Source: Pseudomonas veronii
Lineage (GTDB): Bacteria > Pseudomonadota > Gammaproteobacteria > Pseudomonadales > Pseudomonadaceae
Assembly: GCF_001439695.1 (NCBI RefSeq)
Contig: NZ_JYLL01000001.1
Span: 495,298-559,297 of the forward strand
Length of the DNA stretch: 64,000 nucleotides
Direction: 5' to 3'
The translations under genes were made by a program, and so were the position numbers. This document shows, in pieces, positions 13,738-23,292 of the stretch (positions are counted from its first letter, which is position 1; every line of letters begins with the position of its first letter). Below the pieces are notes generated by a model, which worked only from the letters and a program-made list of their open reading frames with translations, ran no database searches and had not been told where the DNA came from.

Positions 13738-14436
13738 ATGAGCAACGTCGACCACGCCGAAATCGCCAAATTCGAAGCCCTGGCCCACCGCTGGTGGGAC
13801 CGCGAAAGCGAGTTCAAACCCCTGCACGACATCAACCCGCTGCGGGTCAACTGGATTGACGAACGCATCAACCTGGCCGGCAAGAAGGTGCTGGACGTCG
13901 GTTGCGGCGGCGGCATCCTCAGCGAAGCCATGGCCCAGCGCGGCGCTACGGTGCTGGGGATCGACATGGGCGAAGCGCCGTTGGCCGTGGCCCAGTTGCA
14001 TCAGCTGGAATCCGGGGTGAACGTCGAATACCGCCAGATCACCGCCGAAGCCCTGGCCGAGGAAATGCCCGAGCAGTTCGACGTGATCACCTGCCTGGAA
14101 ATGCTCGAACACGTGCCGGACCCCTCCTCGGTGATCCGCGCCTGCTTCCGCATGGTCAAGCCCGGCGGCCAGGTGTTCTTCTCCACGATCAACCGCAACC
14201 CCAAGGCCTACCTGTTCGCGATCATCGGCGCCGAATACATCATGAAGCTGCTGCCGCGCGGCACCCACGACTTCAAGAAATTCATCCGCCCTTCCGAGCT
14301 GGGCGCCTGGAGCCGTCAGGCCGGGCTGAGCGTCAAGGACATCATCGGCCTGACCTACAACCCGCTGACCAAGCACTACAAGCTGGCCAGCGACGTCGAC
14401 GTCAACTACATGATCCAGACCCTGCGCGAGGAGTAA
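13738..14436 (+). CDS. ubiG: Ubiquinone biosynthesis O-methyltransferase
   Basis: A SAM-dependent O-methyltransferase that acts twice in ubiquinone synthesis. It has 232 residues with the SAM-binding VLDVGCGGG at 51-59 and the UbiG-type N-terminus [14 protein letters not shown]. An AGAGGAACC ribosome site lies just before the ATG. It is followed after 4 bases by mupP on the same strand, so the two are probably co-transcribed. Confidence 0.96.
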   Translation: MSNVDHAEIAKFEALAHRWWDRESEFKPLHDINPLRVNWIDERINLAGKKVLDVGCGGGILSEAMAQRGATVLGIDMGEAPLAVAQLHQLESGVNVEYRQITAEALAEEMPEQFDVITCLEMLEHVPDPSSVIRACFRMVKPGGQVFFSTINRNPKAYLFAIIGAEYIMKLLPRGTHDFKKFIRPSELGAWSRQAGLSVKDIIGLTYNPLTKHYKLASDVDVNYMIQTLREE

Positions 14437-14440
14437 GCCT

Positions 14441-15112
14441 GTGAAGTTGCGAGCAGTTCTCTTCGATATGGACGGTACCCTGCTGGACACCGCGCCGGAC
14501 TTTATCGCCATCTGCCAGGCCATGCGCGCCGACCGTAACCTGGCGCCGATCAACGACCAGCATATCCGCGATGAAATCTCCGGCGGCGCGCGGGCGATGG
14601 TCGCCGTGACCTTCTCGATGGACCCGGAATCCCCGGGCTTTGAAGAACTGCGCCTGGAGTTCCTCGAGCGCTACCTCAAGGGCTGCGCGATCCACAGCGC
14701 GTTGTTCGACGGGATGGCCGAGCTGCTGGCAGACATCGAAAAATCCAAGCTGATCTGGGGCGTGGTCACCAACAAACCGCTGCGGTTTGCCGAGCCGATC
14801 ATGCAGCAGCTGGGCCTGGCCGAGCGCTCGGCGCTGCTGATCTGCCCAGACCACGTGACGAACAGCAAGCCGCACCCGGAGCCGCTGATCCTGGCGTGCC
14901 AGATGCTCAACCTGGACCCGGCCAGCGTGCTGTTCGTCGGCGATGACCTGCGCGACATCGAGTCCGGCCGCGACGCCGGCACCCGCACGGCAGCGGTCAC
15001 CTATGGCTACATCCACCCGGACGACAACCCACGTCACTGGGGCGCGGATGTGGTGGTGGATCACCCGCTGGAATTGCGCAAGGTGCTGGATAACGCGCTG
15101 TGCAGTTGCTGA
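14441..15112 (+). CDS. mupP: N-acetylmuramic acid 6-phosphate phosphatase (HAD family)
   Basis: A HAD-superfamily phosphatase of 223 residues with the nucleophile motif DMDGTLLD at 9-16, a later TNKPLRFA segment and [15 protein letters not shown]. Older annotation calls it phosphoglycolate phosphatase. The copy next to ubiG in Pseudomonas was shown to be MupP, which dephosphorylates MurNAc-6-P in the AnmK-MupP-AmgK-MurU cell-wall recycling route. The GTG start at 14441 lies 4 bases after the ubiG stop. Confidence 0.9.
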   Translation: MKLRAVLFDMDGTLLDTAPDFIAICQAMRADRNLAPINDQHIRDEISGGARAMVAVTFSMDPESPGFEELRLEFLERYLKGCAIHSALFDGMAELLADIEKSKLIWGVVTNKPLRFAEPIMQQLGLAERSALLICPDHVTNSKPHPEPLILACQMLNLDPASVLFVGDDLRDIESGRDAGTRTAAVTYGYIHPDDNPRHWGADVVVDHPLELRKVLDNALCSC

Positions 15113-15214
15113 TGGTCTACCGGTCTTGCTGACCTATGAAGCCCCTCCCACAGGGGATCTTCAGTGTTTTCCAGCTCGGTGTTGGTCACCTAGTGAATTT
15201 TGTCGAGGCTATTT

Positions 15215-15955
15215 ATGTTTGATTACTCTGCACGTCCCGAACTGCTCAAAGGCCGCGTCATCCTGGTGACCGGTGCCGGTCGCGGGATTGGCGCGGCGGC
15301 GGCGAAAACCTATGCCGCCCATGGCGCGACCGTGCTGCTGCTGGGCAAGACCGAAGCCAACCTGGCCCAGGTGTACGACGAGATCGAAGCCGCCGGCCAC
15401 CCGCAACCGGTGGTGATCCCGTTCAACCTGGAGACCGCCCTGCCCCATCAATACGATGAGCTGGCGGCGATGATCGAAAAGGAATTCGGCCACCTCGACG
15501 GCCTGCTGCACAACGCCTCGATCATCGGCCCACGCACGCCGATCGAGCAGTTGTCCGGTGAGAACTTCATGCGGGTGATGCACATCAACGTCAACGCGAT
15601 GTTCATGCTGACCAGCACGCTGTTGCCGCTGCTCAAGCTGTCCCAGGACGCCTCGGTGGTGTTCACTTCCAGCAGCGTCGGGCGCAAGGGCCGGGCGTAT
15701 TGGGGTGCCTATGGCGTATCGAAATTCGCCACCGAAGGCCTGATGCAAACCCTCGCCGACGAGCTCGACACCGTTGCGCCAGTACGGGCCAACAGCATCA
15801 ACCCCGGCGCCACGCGCACCAGCATGCGGGCCCAGGCGTACCCGGGGGAAAACCCGGCCGACAACCCGGCGCCGGAAGACATCATGCCGGTGTACCTGTA
15901 CCTGATGGGGCCGGACAGCAGCGGGATCAACGGGCAAGCGTTCGACGCGCAGTAA
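15215..15955 (+). CDS. yciK: YciK-family short-chain dehydrogenase
   Basis: An NAD(P)-dependent SDR of 246 residues with the cofactor motif TGAGRGIG at 19-26, the LLHNAS motif and the catalytic YGVSK. The substrate is unknown for this family. The ATG at 15215 is preceded by GAGG. Synteny after mupP is the same as in other Pseudomonas. The gene ends just before a REP pair. Confidence 0.9.
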   Translation: MFDYSARPELLKGRVILVTGAGRGIGAAAAKTYAAHGATVLLLGKTEANLAQVYDEIEAAGHPQPVVIPFNLETALPHQYDELAAMIEKEFGHLDGLLHNASIIGPRTPIEQLSGENFMRVMHINVNAMFMLTSTLLPLLKLSQDASVVFTSSSVGRKGRAYWGAYGVSKFATEGLMQTLADELDTVAPVRANSINPGATRTSMRAQAYPGENPADNPAPEDIMPVYLYLMGPDSSGINGQAFDAQ

Positions 15956-15965
15956 CGGCCGACAC

Positions 15966-16056
15966 ATGTGGGAGGGGGCTTGCCCCCGATAGCGGTGGGT
16001 CAGTCACAGATGCAGTGACTGACACCCTGCTATCGGGGGCAAGCCCCCTCCCACAT
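15966..16056. repeat. REP pair (TGTGGGAGGGGGCTTGCCCCC class)
   Basis: Perfect 28-base inverted arms, 15966-15993 and 16029-16056. A second inner palindrome (GTCAGTCAC/GTGACTGAC) forms the loop side. It lies between the convergent yciK and ABC-transporter genes. Confidence 0.9.
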
Positions 16057-16073
16057 TTATTTAGCGGTGTTCT

Positions 16074-17588
16074 TTAGTTTTTCACGACTTCCTCTAGGGT
16101 GAAGCGACCCAATGGGTTTTGCAGGAAGTTGCTCACATTCTTGCGTGAGATGTTGATGTACGGGCTGTAGTACAGGTCGATCCAGTTCACATCCTGTTTC
16201 GCCAGTTTCTGCAGGTCGACGTACATCTGCTCACGCTTGGCCGGGTCGGCCTCGATGCGTGCGGCGGCGACCAGTTCCTTGACCTTGTCGTTCCTGTAGC
16301 GGGTCATGTAGTTCTTGTTGGTGTCGTGGCCCAGCACGAAGGTGGTCTTCTGGTCCGGGTCGAGGATGTCGTTGGTCCAGTACATCACCGAAATATCGTA
16401 ATCACCGTCCACCAGCATCTGCCAGCTTTGGGTCGGGTCGACTTTCTGCAGGTTGGCCGTCACGCCGACCTTGGCCAACTGGTCCTTGATGATCACCGCG
16501 ATCTGCTCGTCGGCTTCGTTGCCGGCGTTGACCACGTAGTTCAGTTTCAAGTCCTTGGCACCGGCGTCGGCCAGCAGTTTCTTCGCCGCGGTCGGGTCAT
16601 ACGGGCGCTGCAGGTTGTTGGCGTAGTGGTACAACGAACCTTTGGGGATGTAGGAATAAGCCACGGTGCCTTGACCGTAAGTGGCCGTCTTCACCAGCGA
16701 TTGTTTGTCAATGGCCATGTCCAGCGCCTGGCGTACTTCCGGCTTGGCCAGCAGGCCGTGCTCGTGGTTGATCAGCAGGTGATCTTCGCGGGTGGACGGG
16801 TCGGAATGGATCACCACGTTTTTGTCTTTCTTCAGTTCTTCAACCCGGGAGAACGGTACGAAGATCGCCGTGTCCAGCTCGTTGTTCTGCACCATACGCA
16901 TGCGCGTGTTGTCGTCGGTCACCGAGACCCACTCCACGCCATCCAGGCTGACGTTCCCGGCCTGCCAGAAGTTCGGGTTTTTCTTCAGGATCACCCGATC
17001 GCCCTTGCGCCACTCGCCCACGGTAAACGCGCCGGAGGTCACCGGGTTTTCCGCGTAGGCGTCTTCGCCCATTTTGCTCATGGCCTTTTCCGACAGGATC
17101 GACACCGTCGGCGACGCCAGTTGCGAGAGGAACGCGACCGCCGGGGTCTTCAGCGTCACCACCAGGGTTTGCGGGCCGGCGGCCTTGGCCGTGTCGATGA
17201 GGCTGAACGGGTCGCTCCACAGCGAGGCCTTGTTGTCGCGGATGCGCAACAGGCTGAACGCCGCATCCTCTGCGGTGATCGGCGAGCCATCCGAGAACTT
17301 CGCCGCACGCAGCTTGAAGGTGTAGGTCAGGCCGTCCTTGGAAATCTCCCAGCTTTCAGCCAGCCCCGGCTCCATCTTGGTGCCCAGGTTGTCCACGCGC
17401 ACCAGGGTGTCGTAGACGTTGGCAAAGACCCAGGTGTCGCGGTTTTGCGCGCTTTTGATCGGATCGAACGTGGTGCTGTCTTCCCGGCAACCGATGGTGA
17501 GAACACCGGCGGCCTGGGCAAGACCGGCGGTCAGCGACCAGGCGGTCAATGTGGCGGCGGCGAGCAACTTCAAGTGGCGCGATTGCAT
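16074..17588 (-). CDS. Periplasmic substrate-binding protein, peptide/nickel family (SBP 5)
   Basis: The binding protein of the ABC importer encoded upstream. Its 504 residues open with a Sec signal peptide (basic MQSRHLK, hydrophobic LLAAATLTAWSLTAGL, cleavage after AQAA), followed by the SBP family 5 fold with PNFWQAGNVSLDGVEW and the LAESWEISKDGLTYTFKLR-type segment near residue 80. In Pseudomonas sp. GM79 the equivalent binding protein next to pipR binds the ethanolamine derivative HEHEAA. That ligand here is inference from synteny. It is the last gene of the operon, 47 bases after the second ATPase. Confidence 0.88.
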   Translation of the reverse strand: MQSRHLKLLAAATLTAWSLTAGLAQAAGVLTIGCREDSTTFDPIKSAQNRDTWVFANVYDTLVRVDNLGTKMEPGLAESWEISKDGLTYTFKLRAAKFSDGSPITAEDAAFSLLRIRDNKASLWSDPFSLIDTAKAAGPQTLVVTLKTPAVAFLSQLASPTVSILSEKAMSKMGEDAYAENPVTSGAFTVGEWRKGDRVILKKNPNFWQAGNVSLDGVEWVSVTDDNTRMRMVQNNELDTAIFVPFSRVEELKKDKNVVIHSDPSTREDHLLINHEHGLLAKPEVRQALDMAIDKQSLVKTATYGQGTVAYSYIPKGSLYHYANNLQRPYDPTAAKKLLADAGAKDLKLNYVVNAGNEADEQIAVIIKDQLAKVGVTANLQKVDPTQSWQMLVDGDYDISVMYWTNDILDPDQKTTFVLGHDTNKNYMTRYRNDKVKELVAAARIEADPAKREQMYVDLQKLAKQDVNWIDLYYSPYINISRKNVSNFLQNPLGRFTLEEVVKN

Positions 17589-17635
17589 GTCATAACTCCT
17601 TGTTTATAACGGCGGTTGTTCAAGAATGGCAGGGG

Positions 17636-18607
17636 TCAAAGCAAAGGTTCTTCAAGCACGCAACTGTACCGATGCTCGTGCAGGAAATGGGTCGGCGGCA
17701 ACACCACGGAACACACGGTCTGGGCATACCGGCAACGCGGGTGAAAAGCACAGCCTGTAGGCAAATTCAGCGGGCTCGGCGGCTCGCCAGGCAAGGGCTC
17801 CGTGGGCAACGGCCGATGCGGATCGATCTCGGGAATCGCCTGGATCAACGCCGCCGTATACGGGTGACGCGGTGAAGTGAAGACCGCTTCCACCGGCCCC
17901 TCCTCGACGATCTGGCCCAGGTACATCACCGCCACGCGGTCGCACAGGCGGCGCACGATGGCCAGGTCATGGGCGATGAACAGAATCGCCAGGTTCATGC
18001 GCTGTTGCAGCTCCAGCAACAGGTTGATGATCTGCCCCTGGATCGAGACATCCAGTGCCGCCACGCATTCATCGGCAACGATCAAGCGCGGCTCCACCGC
18101 CAGCGCCCGGGCGATGCCGACTCGCTGGCACTGGCCGCCGCTGAGGGAACCGGGCTTGCGAGCGGCCAATTCAGGGCGCAGGCCGACCAGCTCGAGTAAT
18201 TCGTCGACACGCCGCGCGATCTGCTGCGGCGCGACTTTGTGCTGCACCCGCAACACTTCGGCAAGGGTTTCGCCGATGGTGTGGCGTGGGTTCAGCGCGG
18301 CATACGGGTCTTGGAAGATCATCGCGGTTTCATGGCGCAGGCGGGCGATGTCGACGGCGCTGCCGTGGGCCATGTCGATGCCGTCGAACAGCACCTGCCC
18401 GGCGCTGATCGGGTTGAGATGCAGAATCGCCCGGCCGAGGGTACTTTTGCCGCTGCCGGATTCGCCCACCAGCCCCAGGGTCTCGCCCGCCGCCAGGTTC
18501 AGCGACACACCGTTGACCGCCCTCACCCACTGTTTGTGCAGGCCGAACATCCCGCTGCCGGACGCGGCAAACCGCACCTCCAGGTCCTTGATCTGCAACA
18601 GGCTCAT
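17636..18607 (-). CDS. Dipeptide-type ABC transporter ATPase (DppF-like)
   Basis: A cytoplasmic ATPase of 323 residues. Walker A is GESGSGKST, the ABC signature LSGGQCQRVGIARAL, Walker B LIVADECVAALD. It ends in the oligopeptide-ATPase C-terminal domain with a CAFHPRCRYA cysteine motif typical of DppD/F. The ATG at 18607 overlaps the TGA of the other ATPase gene (ATGA). The signature has C at LSGGQCQR where Q is usual, and Walker B ends ECVAALD rather than EPVSALD, so neither motif is textbook, but the domain is complete. Confidence 0.9.
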   Translation of the reverse strand: MSLLQIKDLEVRFAASGSGMFGLHKQWVRAVNGVSLNLAAGETLGLVGESGSGKSTLGRAILHLNPISAGQVLFDGIDMAHGSAVDIARLRHETAMIFQDPYAALNPRHTIGETLAEVLRVQHKVAPQQIARRVDELLELVGLRPELAARKPGSLSGGQCQRVGIARALAVEPRLIVADECVAALDVSIQGQIINLLLELQQRMNLAILFIAHDLAIVRRLCDRVAVMYLGQIVEEGPVEAVFTSPRHPYTAALIQAIPEIDPHRPLPTEPLPGEPPSPLNLPTGCAFHPRCRYAQTVCSVVLPPTHFLHEHRYSCVLEEPLL

Positions 18608-19560
18608 GGGCGATCTCCCAACGGATAGTGACAGGCCACCCGCGCACCTTCCGGCAAGCGTTCGCGACACAGGCTGCCGACTTGCGGGCAACGCGGGTGG
18701 AAGCGGCACCCGACGGGCAACGCATCGAGCAACGGCGGCTGGCCAGCAATGGTGCGCAGCAAGGCGTGGCCGCTGCTGTGGGCCGGCTGGCAATCGATCA
18801 GCCCCGCGGTGTACGGGTGTCGGGGATGGGCGAGCAACTCGTATTTACTGGCGTGCTCGCACAGGCGCCCGGCGTACATCACCGCGATGGAGTCGCAGGT
18901 TTGCGCCACCACGCCGAGGTCGTGGGTGATCATGATGATCGACAAGCCACGCTGGTCGCGCAGCTCCAGCAACAGCCGCAGGATTTGCGCCTGCACGGTC
19001 ACATCGAGGGCCGTGGTGGGTTCGTCGGCAATCAGCACTGTCGGGTTGCAGCCCAATGCCACGGCGATCATGGCGCGCTGGCGCATGCCGCCGGAAAACT
19101 CGTGGGGGTAGTTGTCGACCCGCGCCTGGGGATCGGGAATGCCCACTTGGCGCAACACCTCGATGGCTTGCCGGCGCGCGTCTTTTTTCGACGCGCCTTG
19201 ATGCAGGCGGATGCCCTCGGCGATCTGCTCGCCGATACGCATCAGCGGGTCGAGGTGGCTGCTGGGGTTCTGGAAGATCATGCCCAATTGCCCGCCACGG
19301 ATTGCGCGCATGCCTACGTCGTCCAGTGGCAGCAAGTCCTGGCCGGCCAGGCGCACCGCGCCGCCCTGCACGCGCAGGTTGGGCGACGGCAACAGGCGGA
19401 TCAGCCCGCGACAGGCCATGGTCTTGCCCGAGCCGCTTTCGCCTACCAGGCCGAGGATCTCGCCTTCGGCCAGGTCGAAGGAGATGCGGTCGACCAGGGT
19501 CACGTCGCGCCCGGCATTGTTGGCGATCACGCTCAGGTCGCGCACTTGCAGCAGGCTCAT
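18604..19560 (-). CDS. Dipeptide-type ABC transporter ATPase (DppD-like)
   Basis: The partner ATPase, 318 residues. Walker A is GESGSGKTM, the signature [15 protein letters not shown], Walker [14 protein letters not shown], and the C-terminal CRFHPRCPQ motif follows. The ATG at 19560 overlaps the permease TGA by 4 bases. Part of the tightly overlapping five-gene importer operon. Confidence 0.92.
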   Translation of the reverse strand: MSLLQVRDLSVIANNAGRDVTLVDRISFDLAEGEILGLVGESGSGKTMACRGLIRLLPSPNLRVQGGAVRLAGQDLLPLDDVGMRAIRGGQLGMIFQNPSSHLDPLMRIGEQIAEGIRLHQGASKKDARRQAIEVLRQVGIPDPQARVDNYPHEFSGGMRQRAMIAVALGCNPTVLIADEPTTALDVTVQAQILRLLLELRDQRGLSIIMITHDLGVVAQTCDSIAVMYAGRLCEHASKYELLAHPRHPYTAGLIDCQPAHSSGHALLRTIAGQPPLLDALPVGCRFHPRCPQVGSLCRERLPEGARVACHYPLGDRP

Positions 19561-20414
19561 GGGCGCTCTCCCAACACTTGCGCCACGCCATCGGCCAGCA
19601 GGCTGAAGCCCATGGCCAGGGTCACGATGGCCAGCCCCGGAAAGGTGCAGATCCACCAGGCGGTGGTAATGAAGGCCTGCCCTTCGGCGACCATCGTCCC
19701 CCACTCGGCGGTCGGCGGTTGCACGCCCAGGCCCAGGTAACTCACCGCTGCGCCGTTGAGCAGCACCAGCACCGCGTCAGACATGGAAAACACAATCGAG
19801 CCAAACATCGCATTCGGCAGCAAGTGCCGGAACAGAATGCGCCCATGGCCAAAGCCGAGGCTTTTGGCCGCCAGGGCGAAGTCACTTTCCTTGAGCACCA
19901 GGATCTGCGAGCGGATCAACCGCGCATACGACACCCAGCCCACCAGCGCCATGGCGATATAGAAACTCTTCAAGCCCGGACCGAGGATGGCCATGATTGC
20001 CAGCATCAACACCAGGAACGGGAACGCCAGGATCACGTCGATGACGCGCATGCAGACGCTGTCGAAACGCCCGCCGATATAGCCGGAGACCGCGCCGATA
20101 AAGGTACCGATCATGAACGGGAAGATCACCCCGACAATCGCTAATTGCAGGTCGATGCGTGCGCCCCAGATCACCCGCGAGAGAATATCGCGGCCATAAT
20201 TATCCGTACCGAAGGGATGGCCCAGGCTCGGCCCGAGCAAGCTGAGATCGGTGTTCTGCGCGATCGGGTCGAACGGCGCGAGCCACGGCGCAAACAACGC
20301 CAGGCCCAGCCACGCCAGCAGAATCAGCAAACCCCACGCGGCGGTCAGCCGCCCGTCGCGCAAGCCAAAGCGCAGGCGCAAGCGCCATGGCGCGATCAGT
20401 GGACGAGTGCTCAT
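19557..20414 (-). CDS. ABC transporter permease (DppC-like)
   Basis: An inner-membrane permease of 285 residues with the N-terminal hydrophobic segment LLILLAWLGLALFAPWLAPFD typical of DppC/OppC, several further membrane spans and the EAA-type coupling loop around AAKSLGFGHGRILFRHLLPN. It starts at the ATG at 20414, overlapping the stop of the upstream permease. Confidence 0.92.
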   Translation of the reverse strand: MSTRPLIAPWRLRLRFGLRDGRLTAAWGLLILLAWLGLALFAPWLAPFDPIAQNTDLSLLGPSLGHPFGTDNYGRDILSRVIWGARIDLQLAIVGVIFPFMIGTFIGAVSGYIGGRFDSVCMRVIDVILAFPFLVLMLAIMAILGPGLKSFYIAMALVGWVSYARLIRSQILVLKESDFALAAKSLGFGHGRILFRHLLPNAMFGSIVFSMSDAVLVLLNGAAVSYLGLGVQPPTAEWGTMVAEGQAFITTAWWICTFPGLAIVTLAMGFSLLADGVAQVLGERP

Positions 20415-21358
20415 TGCATCTTCACCCGTGGGTCGAGGGCGACGGTCACCACATCCGCGACGAAGTTGACCACCACCGTCGCACAGGCCAGCACCATGGC
20501 CACGCCCTGCACCACCATGTAGTCGCGGGTAAAGATGCCGCGCACCAGTAACTGGCCGATGCCGGGAATGGCGAACAGGCTTTCGATGACCACCGTGCCG
20601 CTGATCAGCCAACCGATATTCACCGCCAGCAGGTTGACCGTCGGCACCAGGGAATTGGGCAGTACATGCCGGCGAAACACCGCCGCTTCCGACAACCCGC
20701 GCGCCCGGGCAGCGGTAACATGGTCCGCCTGCAACTCCATCAACATGCTCGCCCGCAGGTTGCGCACCAGCACCGCCGACAGGGCCAGGGCGATGGTCAG
20801 GCACGGCAGGACCATATGGTGCGCCTTGTCCAGCCAGGTGCGACCGTAGCCAGACACCGGAAACAGGCCCCATTGCACGCTAAGCAGCAGGATCAGCATC
20901 AACCCCAGCCAAAATGCTGGCATACCCAGGCCGACGGTGGTGAACACGCGGATCAGGTTGTCCGCCCAGCCGCCTTTGCGCCGCGCCGCGACGGTGGCCA
21001 GCGGCACTGCGATCAGCAGCGCCAGCAACACACTGCCGAGCACCAGCACCAGGGTCGGCTCGATACGGGTGACGATCAGCTTCAACGCGTCGACCTTGTA
21101 CAACAGCGATTGGCCGAGGTCGCCCTTGAGCAGGTTTTTCAAGAAGTAAAAATATTGCAGCCACAGCGGCTGGTCGAGCCCGAACTGTGCGCGGATCTTC
21201 AGCAACGCATCCGGCGTGCTGCGCGAGCCGAGCAGCGCGCGCGCCGGGTCACCGGGAATCGCGCGCACCAGCACGAAGGTGATCAGGCTGATGCCGAACA
21301 GCACCGGCAGCAATTGCAGCGGCCGGGTCAGCACGAAGCGGTAGCGCGCCAGGTTCAT
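20411..21358 (-). CDS. ABC transporter permease (DppB-like)
   Basis: An inner-membrane permease of 315 residues. The N-terminal membrane span LLPVLFGISLITFVLVRAIPGDPA and the later coupling loop TAARARGLSEAAVFRRHVLPN are the DppB/OppB features. It starts 3 bases after the stop of the hydrolase gene, so hydrolase and transporter form one transcript. Confidence 0.92.
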   Translation of the reverse strand: MNLARYRFVLTRPLQLLPVLFGISLITFVLVRAIPGDPARALLGSRSTPDALLKIRAQFGLDQPLWLQYFYFLKNLLKGDLGQSLLYKVDALKLIVTRIEPTLVLVLGSVLLALLIAVPLATVAARRKGGWADNLIRVFTTVGLGMPAFWLGLMLILLLSVQWGLFPVSGYGRTWLDKAHHMVLPCLTIALALSAVLVRNLRASMLMELQADHVTAARARGLSEAAVFRRHVLPNSLVPTVNLLAVNIGWLISGTVVIESLFAIPGIGQLLVRGIFTRDYMVVQGVAMVLACATVVVNFVADVVTVALDPRVKMQ

Positions 21359-21361
21359 CCG

Positions 21362-22249
21362 TCAGCCTCGGTGACGAGCGAGGAAGTCCAGCAGTACCGG
21401 GAAGTACGCCTGGGGCTCTTCGTAAAATGGCATATGGCTGCTGTTGCGGAACACATGCAATTCGGCGTGCCGGGCGGCCAGTTTCATGCGCAGGGCGCAG
21501 GCCGGGGTGAGCTCGTCGTGCTGGCCGGTGGTGATCAGCATCGGCATGTTGAAATCGGCCATCTCGGCGATGCGGTTCCAGTCCTTGAGGTTGCCGATAT
21601 ACAGAAATTCGTTGGGGCCCTGCATGGTTGCGTAAGGGCCCATGTTCCAGTCGTCGAGGGAGCGCCGGAGCGGCGCCGGCCATTCGTCCAGGCGGCACAC
21701 ATGGCGATAATTGAGCAAGGTGATCGCGGCCTGGTACTGCGGATGATCCAGCGTCCCCATGGCTTCATGGCGCTGCATCATCGCCACGGTTTCACTGCCG
21801 AGGGCGCCGCGCAGGCGTTCGAGTTCCTGGGAGAGGTGCGGAATGTCGCCGACGGTGTTTTCCAGGATCAGGCTTTTCAGCGCATCGGGGTAATGGATGG
21901 CGTATTCGATGCCCAGCCAGCCGCCCCAGGAATGCCCGAGCAAATGCACACGGCCCAGGCCCAGGGTTTGGCGCACGGTTTCGACTTCTTCGACATAACG
22001 GCCGATTTCCCACAGGGAAACATCGGTCGGTCTGGCTGAAGCACCGGTGCCAAGCTGGTCGAATGCAACCACTCGCAGGTCATGCTCTTTGAGCCAGCCA
22101 TGGGCGTCGCGCAAATAGTCACACGGTAGCCCTGGCCCGCCGTTGAGGCACAACAGCACCTCATCGCCTTCGCCAAAGCTGTAGACCGCGAGGTCATGGC
22201 CATCGACTTGCACGGTGTACTGCTGGTCGGGGGCTATTTCACGCCACAT
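21362..22249 (-). CDS. Proline-iminopeptidase-like alpha/beta hydrolase heading the ABC operon
   Basis: A serine hydrolase of 295 residues with an oxyanion GGPG at 37-40, the nucleophile elbow GHSWGG (S107) and a C-terminal histidine in RNSSHMPF. It belongs to the S33 prolyl aminopeptidase group but carries no signal peptide, so it acts in the cytoplasm on imported substrate. It is the first gene of the importer operon and divergent from the LuxR gene, with a lux-box-like palindrome in the shared promoter. Similar paired hydrolases flank pipR in plant-associated Pseudomonas. Confidence 0.85.
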   Translation of the reverse strand: MWREIAPDQQYTVQVDGHDLAVYSFGEGDEVLLCLNGGPGLPCDYLRDAHGWLKEHDLRVVAFDQLGTGASARPTDVSLWEIGRYVEEVETVRQTLGLGRVHLLGHSWGGWLGIEYAIHYPDALKSLILENTVGDIPHLSQELERLRGALGSETVAMMQRHEAMGTLDHPQYQAAITLLNYRHVCRLDEWPAPLRRSLDDWNMGPYATMQGPNEFLYIGNLKDWNRIAEMADFNMPMLITTGQHDELTPACALRMKLAARHAELHVFRNSSHMPFYEEPQAYFPVLLDFLARHRG

Positions 22250-22333
22250 GCATACGTTCCTTGTGTGGTATCGGCCTGGCGGGTTGCGGCCGCTTATGAG
22301 GCCATAAGCTACCGAGGATGCCGTGCATCCATA

Positions 22334-22353
22334 ACCTAGTATTTCTTATAGGT
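22334..22353. promoter_or_regulatory. lux-box-like palindrome
   Basis: A 20-base dyad with arms ACCTA and TAGGT, the size and terminal bases of lux boxes. It lies between the divergent hydrolase/ABC operon (start 22249) and the LuxR gene (start 22413). A related ACCTAGC...GCTAGTT element lies before the second iminopeptidase gene. Binding by the LuxR protein is inference. Confidence 0.55.
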
Positions 22354-22412
22354 TTGGCCTGGCAGTCCTTCGCCGGGGCGTGGCATTCTACTTGCAGCAA
22401 GTCGAGATTCAT

Positions 22413-23198
22413 ATGAATTCGGGAGCAGAACGGATGCTGGCCAAGCTAACTGCCTTCAATCACCGTCTCATGCCGGGCAGGAGCCTGGACGAGCAGATGG
22501 ACAATGCGTTTATTCTAGCCCAACAGTTGGGTTTCGATGCGCTGGTGTATGACTACTCGCCGGTGCCCATCGACCTCAACGGCACGTTGATCACACCTTC
22601 GGTGCTGCAACTGCGCAACACGCCTTCCGATTGGCATGCCTTGTGGTGCGGCGAAGGGTTCTACCAGATCGATCCGGTGCAGCACCTGGCCTTGAATACG
22701 GTGTCGCCGTTTGTCTGGTCCTACGAGGCCAAGGCGCAGACGGCGCTGCAGAAGATCATCGACCCGTGCCACGCCCCCGTCTCGTCTTACCTGCATGACC
22801 AGCAACTGACCTGCGGCGTCAGCGTGCCGATTCATCTGCCCCGGGGCGGCTTCGCATCGTTGACCGGCTTGCGCACCGGCAAGGCGCATACGGTGCTGGA
22901 GGACGCGCAACAGAGCTTGTCGGATTTCGGCCTGATTTCCCATGCCCTGCAGGAAGCGGCCTACCCACTGTTCAGCAATGAACTACGCACCTACCCGCAT
23001 ATCCGTCTGACCAAACGCGAGCGCGAGTGCCTGAAATGGGCCGCCGACGGCCTGACCGCCGCCGAAATCGCCACGCAACTGAGCCGCTCGCTGGCGGTCG
23101 TCACCCTGCATCTTGCCTCGGCAATGCACAAACTGGGGGCGAAAAATCGCGTACAGGCCGTGGTGCGCGCCACTCATTACCGTTTGCTGGAAGATTGA
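22413..23198 (+). CDS. pipR: LuxR solo regulator of the plant-responsive PipR/OryR type
   Basis: A cytoplasmic transcription factor of 261 residues. The N-terminal autoinducer domain keeps W74, D87-P88 and W102 (TraR W57, D70-P71 and W85), but the position equivalent to TraR Y61 is W78, a substitution typical of LuxR solos that respond to plant compounds instead of acyl-homoserine lactones. The C-terminal LuxR HTH runs from LTKRERECLKWAADGLT to the end. No luxI gene is in the window. The ATG at 22413 was chosen; one at 22434 with GGGAG upstream is possible. Flanking iminopeptidase and ABC genes match the pipR locus of Pseudomonas sp. GM79. Confidence 0.82.
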   Translation: MNSGAERMLAKLTAFNHRLMPGRSLDEQMDNAFILAQQLGFDALVYDYSPVPIDLNGTLITPSVLQLRNTPSDWHALWCGEGFYQIDPVQHLALNTVSPFVWSYEAKAQTALQKIIDPCHAPVSSYLHDQQLTCGVSVPIHLPRGGFASLTGLRTGKAHTVLEDAQQSLSDFGLISHALQEAAYPLFSNELRTYPHIRLTKRERECLKWAADGLTAAEIATQLSRSLAVVTLHLASAMHKLGAKNRVQAVVRATHYRLLED

Positions 23199-23210
23199 CC
23201 CTTCGGCAAA

Positions 23211-23231
23211 ACCTAGCTGTTTTGCTAGTTA
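23211..23231. promoter_or_regulatory. Second lux-box-like inverted repeat
   Basis: ACCTAGC and GCTAGTT flank seven bases 62 bases before the pipA start. The inner arms CTAGC/GCTAG are perfect, with one mismatch outside them. It shares ACCTAG with the 22334 element. Confidence 0.45.
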
Positions 23232-23292
23232 CCTAAACGTCGCGTGCCGATTATCGTGTCCCTGATACTTTTTTTTCAAAGCAGGATACGAA

